10,202 bases of DNA from an uncultured Nitrospinaceae bacterium (GCA_913043155.1 CAJWLY010000039.1:1-10202); one strand, 5' to 3'. Counted from the first letter of the stretch, positions 1-6,919 are shown. Notes: generated by a model from the letters alone, not told the origin. Made by a program: numbers and translations.

Positions 1-869
1 ATCCCGGGTGTTATCTCTCTAACCACTTCTCGCACGGATTGAGCGATTTTATCTGAGAGATTGGCGATTTCTTTTTCAAGGGAAGCGCTGAGGGATCTCT
101 CTAACGTTAGTTTAGCTTGTTCGTTTACTGCCTGAGCGAACCGATCGTCTTTGGTGTCAGTGGAACCGTCAAACTTTTCCAAGTGTTCGGTGCGGTGCGA
201 GGCCATGTCCAGCCCGCTCTCGATTTCTTCTTTCTGTATGGATGCTACCTCGGCTAGATCGTCTGATTCGTGATCGACTTCTGCGGAGTTGTTCATTTTT
301 CTAATCGGCTCAATATCTTTGATCATTTTTTCGAGCGCATCCTCAAGTGACTCAACGTCCCTGTTGATTTCATCAGGTACGTCCTCTTCCCCAACCATGT
401 TGTTCGCCGAAAGCTCGATGGTGGCTTCAACGGGCTCTGCTGGTTCAGCAATATCCTCTCCGGATAATATGCTGACCTCGCTTTTAGCCGAGGTGGATGA
501 GCCACCGGAAAGCAGGTCGTTCACTTTATTGACGATATCATCCGACTTGAATGGTTTTAAAATATAACCGTTGGCGCCGGATTCTTGAAATTTAGCTTCG
601 TTGAAATCTTCGAGATTGCTGATCAGCAGGAGAACCTTGGTTGCCTCGAATTCTGCGTCTTCTTTAATTATTTTGGACAGCTCAAACCCAGTCAGTCCCG
701 GCGTGTCGACGGCCGTGAGAACAATATCCGGTAGAAATTCTCCCATCTTGTCGAATGCTTCTTCCCCGTTGTTAACGCACTCAACTTTAGTGCTTTCATG
801 TTCAAAGGCCAGAGCAACAATATTTTGTATGGCGATGCTGTCGTCAGCGACCAGAATTTTTCTTATCAT
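1..869 (-). CDS. Response regulator, receiver domain with non-canonical phospho-site and long acidic tail (partial, 3' end missing)
   Basis: The ATG at 869-867 opens a frame that stays open to the window edge, giving 289 residues without a stop; an in-frame TAA 12 bases upstream of the ATG (882-884) fixes the start. Residues 1-120 are a CheY-like receiver: opening ILVADDS with acidic pair D9/D10, conserved Ser at S84 (LLLIS) and Lys K105 in LKPF. At the phospho-acceptor position (Asp53 in PhoB numbering) the motif reads VLTAVDTPG, so Ala53 replaces Asp; the nearest Asp is D55. Residues 121-255 are an acidic, low-complexity linker with no recognised domain. The last visible part (about 256-289) is helical and contains SVREVVREI, resembling C-terminal tails of deltaproteobacterial receiver proteins of unknown output (from memory). 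No DNA-binding domain is visible. The role is signalling, partner unknown. No clear Shine-Dalgarno precedes the ATG. Confidence 0.85.
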   Translation of the reverse strand, partial: MIRKILVADDSIAIQNIVALAFEHESTKVECVNNGEEAFDKMGEFLPDIVLTAVDTPGLTGFELSKIIKEDAEFEATKVLLLISNLEDFNEAKFQESGANGYILKPFKSDDIVNKVNDLLSGGSSTSAKSEVSILSGEDIAEPAEPVEATIELSANNMVGEEDVPDEINRDVESLEDALEKMIKDIEPIRKMNNSAEVDHESDDLAEVASIQKEEIESGLDMASHRTEHLEKFDGSTDTKDDRFAQAVNEQAKLTLERSLSASLEKEIANLSDKIAQSVREVVREITPG

Positions 870-881
870 GAGAAAATTTTC

Positions 882-971
882 TTATGTGGAACTCGGGGAA
901 TGGAGAGCGGATTCACAATTGGATGACTGAATATCTAGACGATGCGGAAGGGATTGATCTTGTTGCTGCAT
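882..971 (-). other. Possible 29-codon upstream ORF in the response regulator leader
   Basis: An ATG at 971-969 opens a 29-residue frame ending in TAA at 882-884, in the same frame as the response regulator and 12 bases before its ATG. It starts with MQQQDQ, is polar, and has no recognised motif. GGAGG abuts the ATG directly, too close for a normal ribosome-binding site, and the predicted transcript start is only 3-4 bases upstream. It may be a leader peptide or chance; nothing else supports coding. Confidence 0.15.
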
Positions 972-980
972 CCTCCGCGG

Positions 981-1010
981 AGTATAGCATAATCAAAAAA
1001 ATCAAACCAA
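981..1010 (-). promoter_or_regulatory. Sigma70-type promoter for the response regulator gene
   Basis: Read on the minus strand, TTGGTT (1010-1005) and TATACT (986-981) are separated by 18 bases, and TGC just before the -10 makes an extended -10 element. Transcription should begin near 974-975, about 105 bases before the ATG at 869. A perfect 10-bp palindrome, CTCCGCGGAG, covers 973-982, over the end of the -10 and the expected start point, where a repressor could bind. Boxes are seen directly; activity and regulation are inferred. Confidence 0.5.
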
Positions 1011-1127
1011 AACAATGAGGTTTTTGAATTTCCTTGTCTCCGCTTGAATCGCGGGCTCCATGGGGCTCCGAAAAAGTACAGGGCAATAATCATCGCCGAG
1101 ATCAAGAAAGGGTAGAAGGAATGGTTG

Positions 1128-3065
1128 TCATTTTTCTGCCTGCTCGATTTGGATGGCGAGGTGGTTCCATTCTTCCATGAGATTTTTTTCTTCCCCCGAA
1201 AGATCTTTCTGCTGTTCGAGTAATTCCATGAGTTCTTTTTTGCGTGACGCCTCGTAGATGGTTGGATCGGCTAGAGTCAGCTCGACTTGCGTTTTTTCTT
1301 TCAGTACTTCTTCCAGTTTGTGTTCGTTTTGTTCGAGACGTGACTTCAGGGGTTTTAAAATTCGATGCCGCTCGTTTCGCTCTTCCGCTTCTCGGCGCTT
1401 GCGACCGCGGTCCTGTCTGGAGATCGTAAGTGACACTGCGGATTCAGTTGGAGGTGAGACGGTGGATTCGGTTTCCTGTGTTTTGGTGTATTCATAATCA
1501 CTGTAGTTGCCAATATACTCATGGACCATGCCGTTACTGACTTCCCAGACGCGGTTGATGATGCCGTCAAGAAAATATCGGTCGTGGGAGATGGTACAGA
1601 GTGTGCCTTCATAATCGGCGAGTGCGGCGGCTAACACTTCGCAGGATCGCATATCGAGATGGTTGGTAGGTTCATCCAGAAGCAATAGTGACGCCGGAGA
1701 CGCCAGGATGCGCGCGAGCGATAAGCGGGCGCGCTCACCACCAGATAAAACGGCGACTTTCTTCTCCACATCATCGCCGGAAAATAGAAACGCACCCAGA
1801 ATCGTTCGAGTCTTAGTTCGTGTGAGACCATCGACAAATGCTTCTATCGACTCAAGGACAGTCCATCCCGGATTGAGCGTGTCGGACTGGTGCTGGGCGT
1901 AATAGGCTCGAGAGACGTTATGCCCCAGCTTGATTTCCCCGCTTTCGTGGTCCAAAATCCCGGCCAATAGCTTGAGCAAGGTGGATTTTCCTGCGCCGTT
2001 TTCGCCCACGAGCGCTACTCGCCAGCCACGTTCGAGCTTGGTGGAAAAATTCCGGTACACGGTGACGTTGCCATAGCTTTTATCGACGTTGGAAAGCTCG
2101 ATGGTGATGCGCCCGGTTCGTTTCGGTTGCGGAAAACGGAAATTGATCGTCTTTGTGCTTGTCATAGTTTCGATCCGTTTCATTTTATCGAGCATCTTGA
2201 TGCGGCTTTGAACTTGGGTGGCCTTGGTGTTCTTGGCGCGAAACCGTTCAATGAACCGTTCGATTTCTGCGATGCGCTTTTTCTGATTAGTAGCCTCAGC
2301 TTCGAGTTGTGCTTCGCGCTCCTCTTTTTGCCGCTCATAGTCGCTGTAGTTTCCAGTGTACAAGGCGAGTGTTCCCCGATCGAGTTCGACCACACGCTTT
2401 ACAAGGCTGTCGAGAAACCGCCGGTCGTGGGAGATGAGGAGCAGGCTGCCGTCGTAATTCTTCAGGAACGCCTCAAGCCAGATAACCGATTTCAAATCGA
2501 AGTGGTTGGTGGGTTCGTCAAGTAGAAGGACATCCGGATTCTGCAGAAGGAGACGGGCCATTTCGACGCGCATTCGCCATCCGCCGGAAAGCTCCTTGAG
2601 CGGCTTTTTAATTTGTTCCTCATGAAAGCCGAGCCCGGAAAGGATGGCGCGGGCTTTGGGTTCGCGTTCGTACCCACCCAGCCGCTCGAATTCATGCTGG
2701 AGTTCACCGTAGCGTTGGACTTTGATTTCGGAAGATTTATCAGGTTTGCGCAGGTCCTGCTCAAGTCGCCTCATCTCATCGCGTGCAAACTGGAAATGAG
2801 AATCTCCTGAGACCACACGCTCCAGTATGGTTCCGTCATCTTTGCCCAACTCCTGTTTGAGCAGAGCGACGCGGGTGCCCTTACGGATTATGATCTTCCC
2901 GGAATCGACAGACTCCTTCTGAGTGATGATACGAAGCAGGGTGGTTTTTCCCATTCCATTTTCCCCGACCAGTCCCACAGTTTCATTGGGGCGTAAATGG
3001 AAGTTGACGTTTTTGAGTATAATTTTGGGACCGAATTGCTTATTCAGATTTTGCAGATAGATCAC
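1128..3065 (-). CDS. ABC-F family ATPase (YheS-type), two ATP-binding cassettes, no membrane domain
   Basis: This 645-residue soluble protein has two ATPase cassettes. Cassette 1: Walker A GENGMGKT (34-41), signature LSGGW (159-163), Walker B with LLDEPTNHFD (181-190), switch His213. Cassette 2: GENGAGKS (354-361), LSGGE (440-444), LLLDEPTNHLD (461-471), His494. All catalytic residues are present. Between them (about 240-310) lies the basic linker of ABC-F proteins, with RFRAKNTKATQ and QSRIKMLDKM, closely resembling E. coli YheS; about 550-645 form a charged coiled coil. ABC-F proteins bind the ribosomal E site and modulate translation; some give antibiotic resistance, but this subfamily is usually housekeeping. 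They do not energise transporters. The start is GTG at 3065-3063: no ATG, GTG or TTG lies between it and the upstream in-frame TAA, and there is no Shine-Dalgarno. It lies 24 bases after the permease gene, so translation may depend on reinitiation. No clear terminator follows. Confidence 0.93.
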   Translation of the reverse strand: MIYLQNLNKQFGPKIILKNVNFHLRPNETVGLVGENGMGKTTLLRIITQKESVDSGKIIIRKGTRVALLKQELGKDDGTILERVVSGDSHFQFARDEMRRLEQDLRKPDKSSEIKVQRYGELQHEFERLGGYEREPKARAILSGLGFHEEQIKKPLKELSGGWRMRVEMARLLLQNPDVLLLDEPTNHFDLKSVIWLEAFLKNYDGSLLLISHDRRFLDSLVKRVVELDRGTLALYTGNYSDYERQKEEREAQLEAEATNQKKRIAEIERFIERFRAKNTKATQVQSRIKMLDKMKRIETMTSTKTINFRFPQPKRTGRITIELSNVDKSYGNVTVYRNFSTKLERGWRVALVGENGAGKSTLLKLLAGILDHESGEIKLGHNVSRAYYAQHQSDTLNPGWTVLESIEAFVDGLTRTKTRTILGAFLFSGDDVEKKVAVLSGGERARLSLARILASPASLLLLDEPTNHLDMRSCEVLAAALADYEGTLCTISHDRYFLDGIINRVWEVSNGMVHEYIGNYSDYEYTKTQETESTVSPPTESAVSLTISRQDRGRKRREAEERNERHRILKPLKSRLEQNEHKLEEVLKEKTQVELTLADPTIYEASRKKELMELLEQQKDLSGEEKNLMEEWNHLAIQIEQAEK

Positions 3066-3089
3066 GGTGGTTTTACATTTAGAGGAAGG

Positions 3090-4061
3090 TTATGCCCCTT
3101 CTTTGAGTTTCGGGTTGAATGCTTCACGCAGGCCCTCGCCGCACAGGTTGAACGCAAGCACGACAAAAAGGATGGCGAATCCAGGAATGAAAGTGATCCA
3201 CGGGGCGTCGAAAATGAACTGCTTGCCGTCGGCAAGGATATTGCCCCAGGTGGCGTCGGGTGGTTGTACGCCGAACCCGAGAAAACTCAAACTTGATTCG
3301 GTGAGTATGGCCGTGGCCACACCGATGGTGGCGGATACCAGAACAGGCGCGATGGCGTTGGGCACCATGTGAATGAAAATAATCCGCCATCCTGGAATGG
3401 CTTGGCTGCGTGCGGCGGCGATGAAATCCTGCTCCCTCAACGCAAGAAACTCGGCGCGGACAAACCGTGCCGTACCCATCCAGCTGGTGAGCCCGATTAC
3501 GATCATGATGTTGTAGATGCTGGGTGGCAAAAGGGCGACCACGGTCAGAATAAGGAAGAATGTAGGAAAGCAGAGCATAATGTCAACAAACCTCATGATG
3601 AGCGTATCGACCGAAATAAAGGCCAATTTTTTTTTCCCGTAGTACCCGGCGAGCCCACCGAAAAATATTCCCAGCAGGACGGAAATGCCGACGGCGACAA
3701 ATCCGACGGTTAGCGAAACGGATGTTCCCTCCAGCATGCGAGCGAAAACATCGCGCCCGAGCTCATCAGTACCCATCAAATACATATCAAATGCGGGAGC
3801 ATCTTCCTCTGGGGTGATTGTGCTTGTAAACGCTGTGAGAGGTGGGAGAAATTTTTCCGACAACCGCACTGTCTGCGAATCGAATACGATGATCCACCGA
3901 GTGAGCACCTTGCCCACGACGGCGACGATCAAGAGTAGAAGTAGGCACAGGTAGCTTGCATAGGCGAGCCGGTTGCGCTTGAAGATACGCCAGCGTTCTT
4001 CAAGTAGGCTTACTGATGGTTTTAGGCCTTCCGCTTCCTGCATGTGAATCGTTTCATTCAT
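3090..4061 (-). CDS. Peptide/nickel-type ABC transporter permease, DppC/OppC family
   Basis: This 323-residue inner-membrane protein is of normal family length. One membrane segment sits near 32-52. The hallmark YLMGTDELGRDVFARML (94-110) follows, then the permease domain with segments near 118-140, 155-178, 182-196 and 233-255, and a last one near 286-306. The loop that docks on the ATPase (EAA motif) is at about 211-235, reading QDFIAAARSQAIPGWRIIF; the usual Gly of the ARALG core is changed here (ARSQAIPG). FLGFGVQPP (260-268) and the terminal LREAFNPKL are typical of DppC/OppC. The ATG at 4061-4059 is preceded by AGAGAAG (4074-4068) at a 6-base spacing, the best ribosome-binding site in the window, overlapping the stop of the upstream permease gene. 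The two permeases should form a heterodimeric channel. Substrate (di-/oligopeptide, nickel, glutathione or other) cannot be told from sequence. Confidence 0.93.
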   Translation of the reverse strand: MNETIHMQEAEGLKPSVSLLEERWRIFKRNRLAYASYLCLLLLLIVAVVGKVLTRWIIVFDSQTVRLSEKFLPPLTAFTSTITPEEDAPAFDMYLMGTDELGRDVFARMLEGTSVSLTVGFVAVGISVLLGIFFGGLAGYYGKKKLAFISVDTLIMRFVDIMLCFPTFFLILTVVALLPPSIYNIMIVIGLTSWMGTARFVRAEFLALREQDFIAAARSQAIPGWRIIFIHMVPNAIAPVLVSATIGVATAILTESSLSFLGFGVQPPDATWGNILADGKQFIFDAPWITFIPGFAILFVVLAFNLCGEGLREAFNPKLKEGA

Positions 4062-4067
4062 AATCTG

Positions 4068-4074
4068 CTTCTCT
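4068..4074 (-). promoter_or_regulatory. Ribosome-binding site of the dppC-type gene
   Basis: AGAGAAG on the minus strand lies 6 bases before the ATG at 4061 and overlaps the TAG stop of the preceding permease gene. This suggests translational coupling of the two permeases. Confidence 0.5.
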
Positions 4075-5032
4075 AAAACTTGATGCGCGGATCCACCACC
4101 GCATAAAGGATGTCCGAGACTAGGGTGCCGATGAGTACCAGGATCGCTGAAACAAAGTTGAGCGTGAGGATGACCGGAAAATCGCGTGCAAGGATCGCCT
4201 CAAAACCGAGTCGCCCCATTCCCGGCCATGCAAAAATCGTTTCAAAAATGACCGAGCCGCCAATCAAGCCCGGAATAGTCAGGCCGAACATGGTGATGAA
4301 CGGAAGCAGGGCGTTTCTCAGCCCATGCCGGTAGATGACGGCATCTTCAGATAATCCCTTGGCACGGGCGGTACGGATGTAGTCCTGATTAATAACCTCA
4401 AGCATCTGCGAGCGTACGTAGCGGGAAAGAATTGCCACTCCTGCCACTGCAGACATAAATGCCGGAATCGTCCAGTGCCATACGCGGTCCATAGAGCGCA
4501 ACAGAAAGCCTGCATCTTCCAGTCCGAACGTGCGCATCCCGATGACCGGAACGTTAAACGTCTTCACCATGAAGATGATGCAGATGTAGGACAGGAAGAA
4601 TCCTGGAATGGAGATCAGTGCATACGACAGAAAGGTTCCCATCTTGTCGAACACGGAACCTCGGTTCAACGCTGCTTGGATTCCTACTGGAAAAGCAAGA
4701 AACCAGGTGATGAGCGTGCCTACGATGAACAAAGGAAGCGAGTTAAGGAAACGACCCCAGATTTTTTTTAGTACTGGTTGGTTGTCTTTAAATGATTTGA
4801 GTTGAGCGGTGAACAGGTCTTTCATCCAATAAACATATTGAGTGTGTAATGGTTCATCTAGGTGGAAGGCGGTCCGGATGCGCTGGATGTCCTCCGCTTT
4901 CATTCTCGGATTGGATGGATCGACTAGACTGGGCTCTCCCGGCGCGAGATGAACGATTGTGTGAGAGATGATCGAGATGAAAAAAAGCAGAACGATACGT
5001 TGTCCGATACTTTTTACAATGAACCGAGTCAT
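4073..5032 (-). CDS. Peptide/nickel-type ABC transporter permease, DppB/OppB family
   Basis: This 319-residue inner-membrane protein is of normal family length. The first membrane segment (about 9-29) is followed by a periplasmic region containing HLAPGEPS and the PLHTQYVYWM stretch typical of DppB/OppB. Five further segments lie near 98-120, 133-157, 186-203, 244-268 and 287-311. The EAA loop that contacts the ATPase is at 216-240, with QDYIRTARAKGL and HGLRNALLP. FAWPGMGRL (267-275) and the terminal DPRIKF are family marks. It is the first gene of the minus-strand unit and its TAG lies 11 bases before the next permease gene. The ATG at 5032-5030 has no Shine-Dalgarno; upstream is an AT-rich tract (5043-5060). 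Neither the binding protein (DppA type) nor the ATPases (DppD/DppF type) are nearby, so partners must be encoded elsewhere. Confidence 0.93.
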   Translation of the reverse strand: MTRFIVKSIGQRIVLLFFISIISHTIVHLAPGEPSLVDPSNPRMKAEDIQRIRTAFHLDEPLHTQYVYWMKDLFTAQLKSFKDNQPVLKKIWGRFLNSLPLFIVGTLITWFLAFPVGIQAALNRGSVFDKMGTFLSYALISIPGFFLSYICIIFMVKTFNVPVIGMRTFGLEDAGFLLRSMDRVWHWTIPAFMSAVAGVAILSRYVRSQMLEVINQDYIRTARAKGLSEDAVIYRHGLRNALLPFITMFGLTIPGLIGGSVIFETIFAWPGMGRLGFEAILARDFPVILTLNFVSAILVLIGTLVSDILYAVVDPRIKF

Positions 5033-5109
5033 TTGAGAGGCGATAATTAATTAATAATTAGAAACGAAGAACTTCTTTCCCCACTTTAAAGGTGGTGACG
5101 GGCCATTAA

Positions 5110-5124
5110 TTGCTCATTGAGCAA
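5110..5124. promoter_or_regulatory. 15-bp palindrome TTGCTCATTGAGCAA over the -35 box (candidate operator)
   Basis: Two 7-base arms, TTGCTCA and TGAGCAA, flank a single T in perfect inverted symmetry. The left arm contains the whole -35 hexamer of the NIF3 promoter. The site also lies about 80-95 bases upstream of the divergent permease start at 5032, so one regulator could act on both genes. The cognate regulator is unknown; the symmetry would suit a small dimeric repressor. A weaker inverted repeat, CCAC/GTGG around TTTAAAG, is at 5081-5095. Confidence 0.45.
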
Positions 5125-5138
5125 CGTTGATTTATACT
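5110..5138 (+). promoter_or_regulatory. Sigma70-type promoter of the NIF3-like gene, giving a leaderless mRNA
   Basis: TTGCTC (5110-5115) and TATACT (5133-5138) are 17 bases apart, a near-consensus sigma70 promoter. Only six bases separate the -10 box from the ATG at 5145, so the expected first transcribed base is at or next to the A of the start codon. No Shine-Dalgarno is present, in agreement. The boxes are seen; leaderless transcription is inferred. Confidence 0.55.
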
Positions 5139-5144
5139 TCCTGC

Positions 5145-5894
5145 ATGGATATTCTACAGTTCAGTCATCAGCTCGACAACCTGCTTGATATTAAGTCTAT
5201 CAAGGATTCGCCGAACGCGGTGAACGGCCTCCAGGTGCAGAACGTCGGTGCGATTAAAAAAGTTGGGCTGGCGGTGGATCTGTGTATGGCTACCATTGAG
5301 ATGGCCATCGCCGCGAAGTGTAACATGATGTTCGTGCACCACGGAATGCTTTGGGGTGGGATACAACCCGTGCGGGGGAAATTTTACGATAAGCTGTCCG
5401 CGATGATGCAGGCTAACTTGGGTCTGTACTCGGCGCACCTTCCGCTCGACATGCATCCTGTGCTAGGTAATAACAAGGCACTCGCGGATCTTGTCGGGCT
5501 ATCCCACCTCGAACCGTTTGGTGAGTATGAGGGGCAGAAAATTGGGTTCAAGGGGCAGATCGAAGCCACATCGGCAGAAGCTTTGGGCGATGACTTGAGA
5601 AATCAAATGGGGTCGCCGGTCAGGGTGATCGGATCGGGGAAGGTACGGACTCTAGGGTTGGTCTCTGGGGGTGCGGCGGATATTCTGAAGCAGGCGGTGG
5701 AGGAAGGCCTGGATGCTTACCTCACCGGCGAGGGAGCGCACCATCACTACCACGAAGCGGTGGAAAACGGGTGTGTCCTAATCCTTGCCGGACATTACGC
5801 CACTGAAACCGGCGGCGTCAAGGCGGTAGGGCGGTATATGGAAGAACAGCTTGGCGTCGAAACCGAGTTCCTCGACTACCCCACAGGAATGTGA
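5145..5894 (+). CDS. NIF3-like dinuclear metal-centre protein (DUF34/YbgI family)
   Basis: This 249-residue cytoplasmic protein matches the family's usual length of about 250. Metal ligands expected in the family are visible: H65 and H66 in VHHGMLW, H98 and D102 in SAHLPLD, H217 and E221 in GHYATE. Further marks are NGLQV near the N-terminus and TGEGAHHHYHEA (194-205). Homologues form ring-shaped hexamers with two metal ions per subunit. E. coli YbgI carries the label GTP cyclohydrolase 1 type 2, but the reaction is not firmly established and some members are proposed metal chaperones. I chose the ATG at 5145: the in-frame TTG at 5127 lies within the promoter and would add six residues not expected in the family. 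It is monocistronic, divergent from the permease genes and convergent with the PCP_red gene. Confidence 0.92.
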   Translation: MDILQFSHQLDNLLDIKSIKDSPNAVNGLQVQNVGAIKKVGLAVDLCMATIEMAIAAKCNMMFVHHGMLWGGIQPVRGKFYDKLSAMMQANLGLYSAHLPLDMHPVLGNNKALADLVGLSHLEPFGEYEGQKIGFKGQIEATSAEALGDDLRNQMGSPVRVIGSGKVRTLGLVSGGAADILKQAVEEGLDAYLTGEGAHHHYHEAVENGCVLILAGHYATETGGVKAVGRYMEEQLGVETEFLDYPTGM

Positions 5895-5972
5895 GGTTCA
5901 ATGGGACGCTCAGCATTCCGAGTCCGACCGGAAAAATCCAATCTGTGGTGATGCTTATTAAATCATTTTCTT

Positions 5973-6803
5973 TTAAAATGTGAACCGGTATTTTTCAAAT
6001 AGTTCCATAGTGACGTCGTTTTTTCCTTCCTTTTTGACTTCCTGCTCAATGCGCTTGACCGCCATATCGCGGATGAATGAGATGGGGATACGCATGACTT
6101 TTTGAGCTGCGTCTTCGTGCCAGTTGAGTTCGAAAGTTGGTATTTCCTGGGGTGTGTCGGGCGGGCTCTTTTCTTTCTGAAGTTCCTCTTCGGTCACTTC
6201 CATGCCCATGGCCTGTTTGGCCGATGCAGGCATAATATTGGTAAACACCTCTTCAATGATGCTGGGATTTACCATCTTGTCGCCTCGTTCCCGCGCGCGC
6301 GCTTCGATCGTCTGTTTCGCCATACCCAGTACAAAGGGCGGAACCTTTTCCATTTTGGCTAGCGCTTCTTTACTCCAAGGCATTCCCATCGTGGGTGTGA
6401 CTTCCATATAGTTTTTGAATTTTTTGATGATGTCGTCCTTTTTCTCCGTACGCATGGAGAGAAAATCTTCGATTTCTTCGATCACTTCCACCTTGCGCGG
6501 ACTTTGCTTCATTTTGTCTTTGGCAACTTCGAAGGCGCCCATCGATAGCTCTTCGAATCCGAATTGTTTCACGCGCTTGGATACCAGCATCATCGATTCG
6601 TTGCGGATTTCTGTAAGAAAGTCAGAGGTGATGTGCTTGAAGCCCCGCTTGATTGCCCTCTGGACCATGAGCTTACGGATGCCAGGACGCACGAACTCTG
6701 GGGCGTGTTTCACTCGCTCCCAGGCTTCTTGGGTCCATTCGACCCCATTTTCGCGAGCATAGGGATGGTCGATATTTTCAGTCGGTGGCGTATTCTGGCT
6801 CAT
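5973..6803 (-). CDS. Stand-alone protein with three PCP_red-like repeats
   Basis: This 276-residue protein is soluble and charged, without signal peptide or membrane segment. Three repeats of about 44 residues resemble the PCP_red domain (protochlorophyllide reductase subunit B C-terminal family): 23-66 (WTQEAWERVKHAPEFVRPG), 143-186 (WSKEALAKMEKVPPFVLGM) and 228-271 (WHEDAAQKVMRIP). In each, a Trp is followed by Ala 4 residues on (5th in the motif) and Pro 12 on, with a Gly 19-20 residues after the Pro. Residues 68-96 may be a decayed fourth copy of the second half. The linkers are acidic and Pro-rich (212-222). In ChlB/BchB this domain takes part in dark chlorophyll synthesis, but the nitrogenase-like catalytic part is absent here and nothing nearby suggests photosynthesis. 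Function is unknown; binding of a porphyrin-like ligand or Fe-S partner is speculation. The ATG at 6803-6801 has no Shine-Dalgarno, and no alternative start lies before the upstream in-frame TAA. Confidence 0.75.
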   Translation of the reverse strand: MSQNTPPTENIDHPYARENGVEWTQEAWERVKHAPEFVRPGIRKLMVQRAIKRGFKHITSDFLTEIRNESMMLVSKRVKQFGFEELSMGAFEVAKDKMKQSPRKVEVIEEIEDFLSMRTEKKDDIIKKFKNYMEVTPTMGMPWSKEALAKMEKVPPFVLGMAKQTIEARARERGDKMVNPSIIEEVFTNIMPASAKQAMGMEVTEEELQKEKSPPDTPQEIPTFELNWHEDAAQKVMRIPISFIRDMAVKRIEQEVKKEGKNDVTMELFEKYRFTF

Positions 6804-6869
6804 AGAGAATTCGAAGGAGAAGAAATCGGCTTCGTTTACAGGGATTTCGAGATTAAGTCTTTAGTTTAA

Positions 6870-6898
6870 AAATTACTTGAAGCGATTTTGAATGTCAA
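6870..6898 (-). promoter_or_regulatory. Probable promoter of the PCP_red-repeat gene
   Basis: On the minus strand a perfect -35 box, TTGACA (6898-6893), is followed after 17 bases by TAATTT (6875-6870), a weak -10. The transcript would start near 6863, leaving a leader of about 60 bases. The perfect -35 with a poor -10 suits an activator-dependent or weak promoter. Confidence 0.4.
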
Positions 6899-6910
6899 TT
6901 ATTTTGAATG
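6885..6910. repeat. Direct repeat ATTTTGAATG x2 in the divergent control region
   Basis: The 10-base word ATTTTGAATG occurs at 6885-6894 and 6901-6910, start to start 16 bases. The copies flank and overlap the TTGACA box of the minus-strand promoter. They may be tandem regulator sites, but the region is AT-rich and chance is possible. Confidence 0.3.
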
Positions 6911-6919
6911 GTTTTCAAA
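6903..6919. promoter_or_regulatory. Inverted repeat TTTGAA-N5-TTCAAA, candidate operator
   Basis: Perfect 6-base arms (6903-6908 and 6914-6919) flank TGGTT. The right arm overlaps the -35 element of the plus-strand promoter, and the site lies just upstream of the minus-strand -35, so a dimer bound here could control both genes. Inferred from position only. Confidence 0.3.

Noticed and set aside
289..567. Plus-strand Ser-rich ORF (92 codons)
   Set aside because: It lies opposite the acidic linker of the response regulator; Ser-richness is the mirror of Glu/Asp codons, and it has no start signals or family marks.
1053..1069. GC-rich repeat near the end of the ABC-F gene as intrinsic terminator
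   Set aside because: The two GGGCTCC copies are direct, not inverted, so no hairpin forms; the A/T run is also on the wrong side for minus-strand transcription.
2127..2525. Plus-strand ORF of 132 codons within the ABC-F gene
   Set aside because: It is antisense to the well-supported ABC-F ATPase, has no recognisable motif and no promoter or ribosome-binding site of its own.
3369..3713. Plus-strand ORF of 114 codons opposite the dppC-type gene
   Set aside because: Antisense shadow of a conserved permease; composition is highly charged because it mirrors hydrophobic codons.
3090..5032. ABC-F at 1128-3065 as the ATPase powering these permeases
   Set aside because: It has the two-cassette, linker and coiled-coil plan of ribosome-binding ABC-F proteins and not the OppD/OppF plan with its C-terminal oligopeptide-transporter extension.
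5127..5144. TTG at 5127 as start of the NIF3-like protein
   Set aside because: It lies inside the spacer and -10 region of the promoter and would not be transcribed; the ATG at 5145 gives the normal family N-terminus.
5964..5980. Hairpin CATTTT-CTTTT-AAAATG as terminator between the convergent genes
   Set aside because: The stem is almost pure A/T and too weak, and it overlaps the end of the PCP_red gene; no GC-rich stem with a T-run was found between 5895 and 5972.
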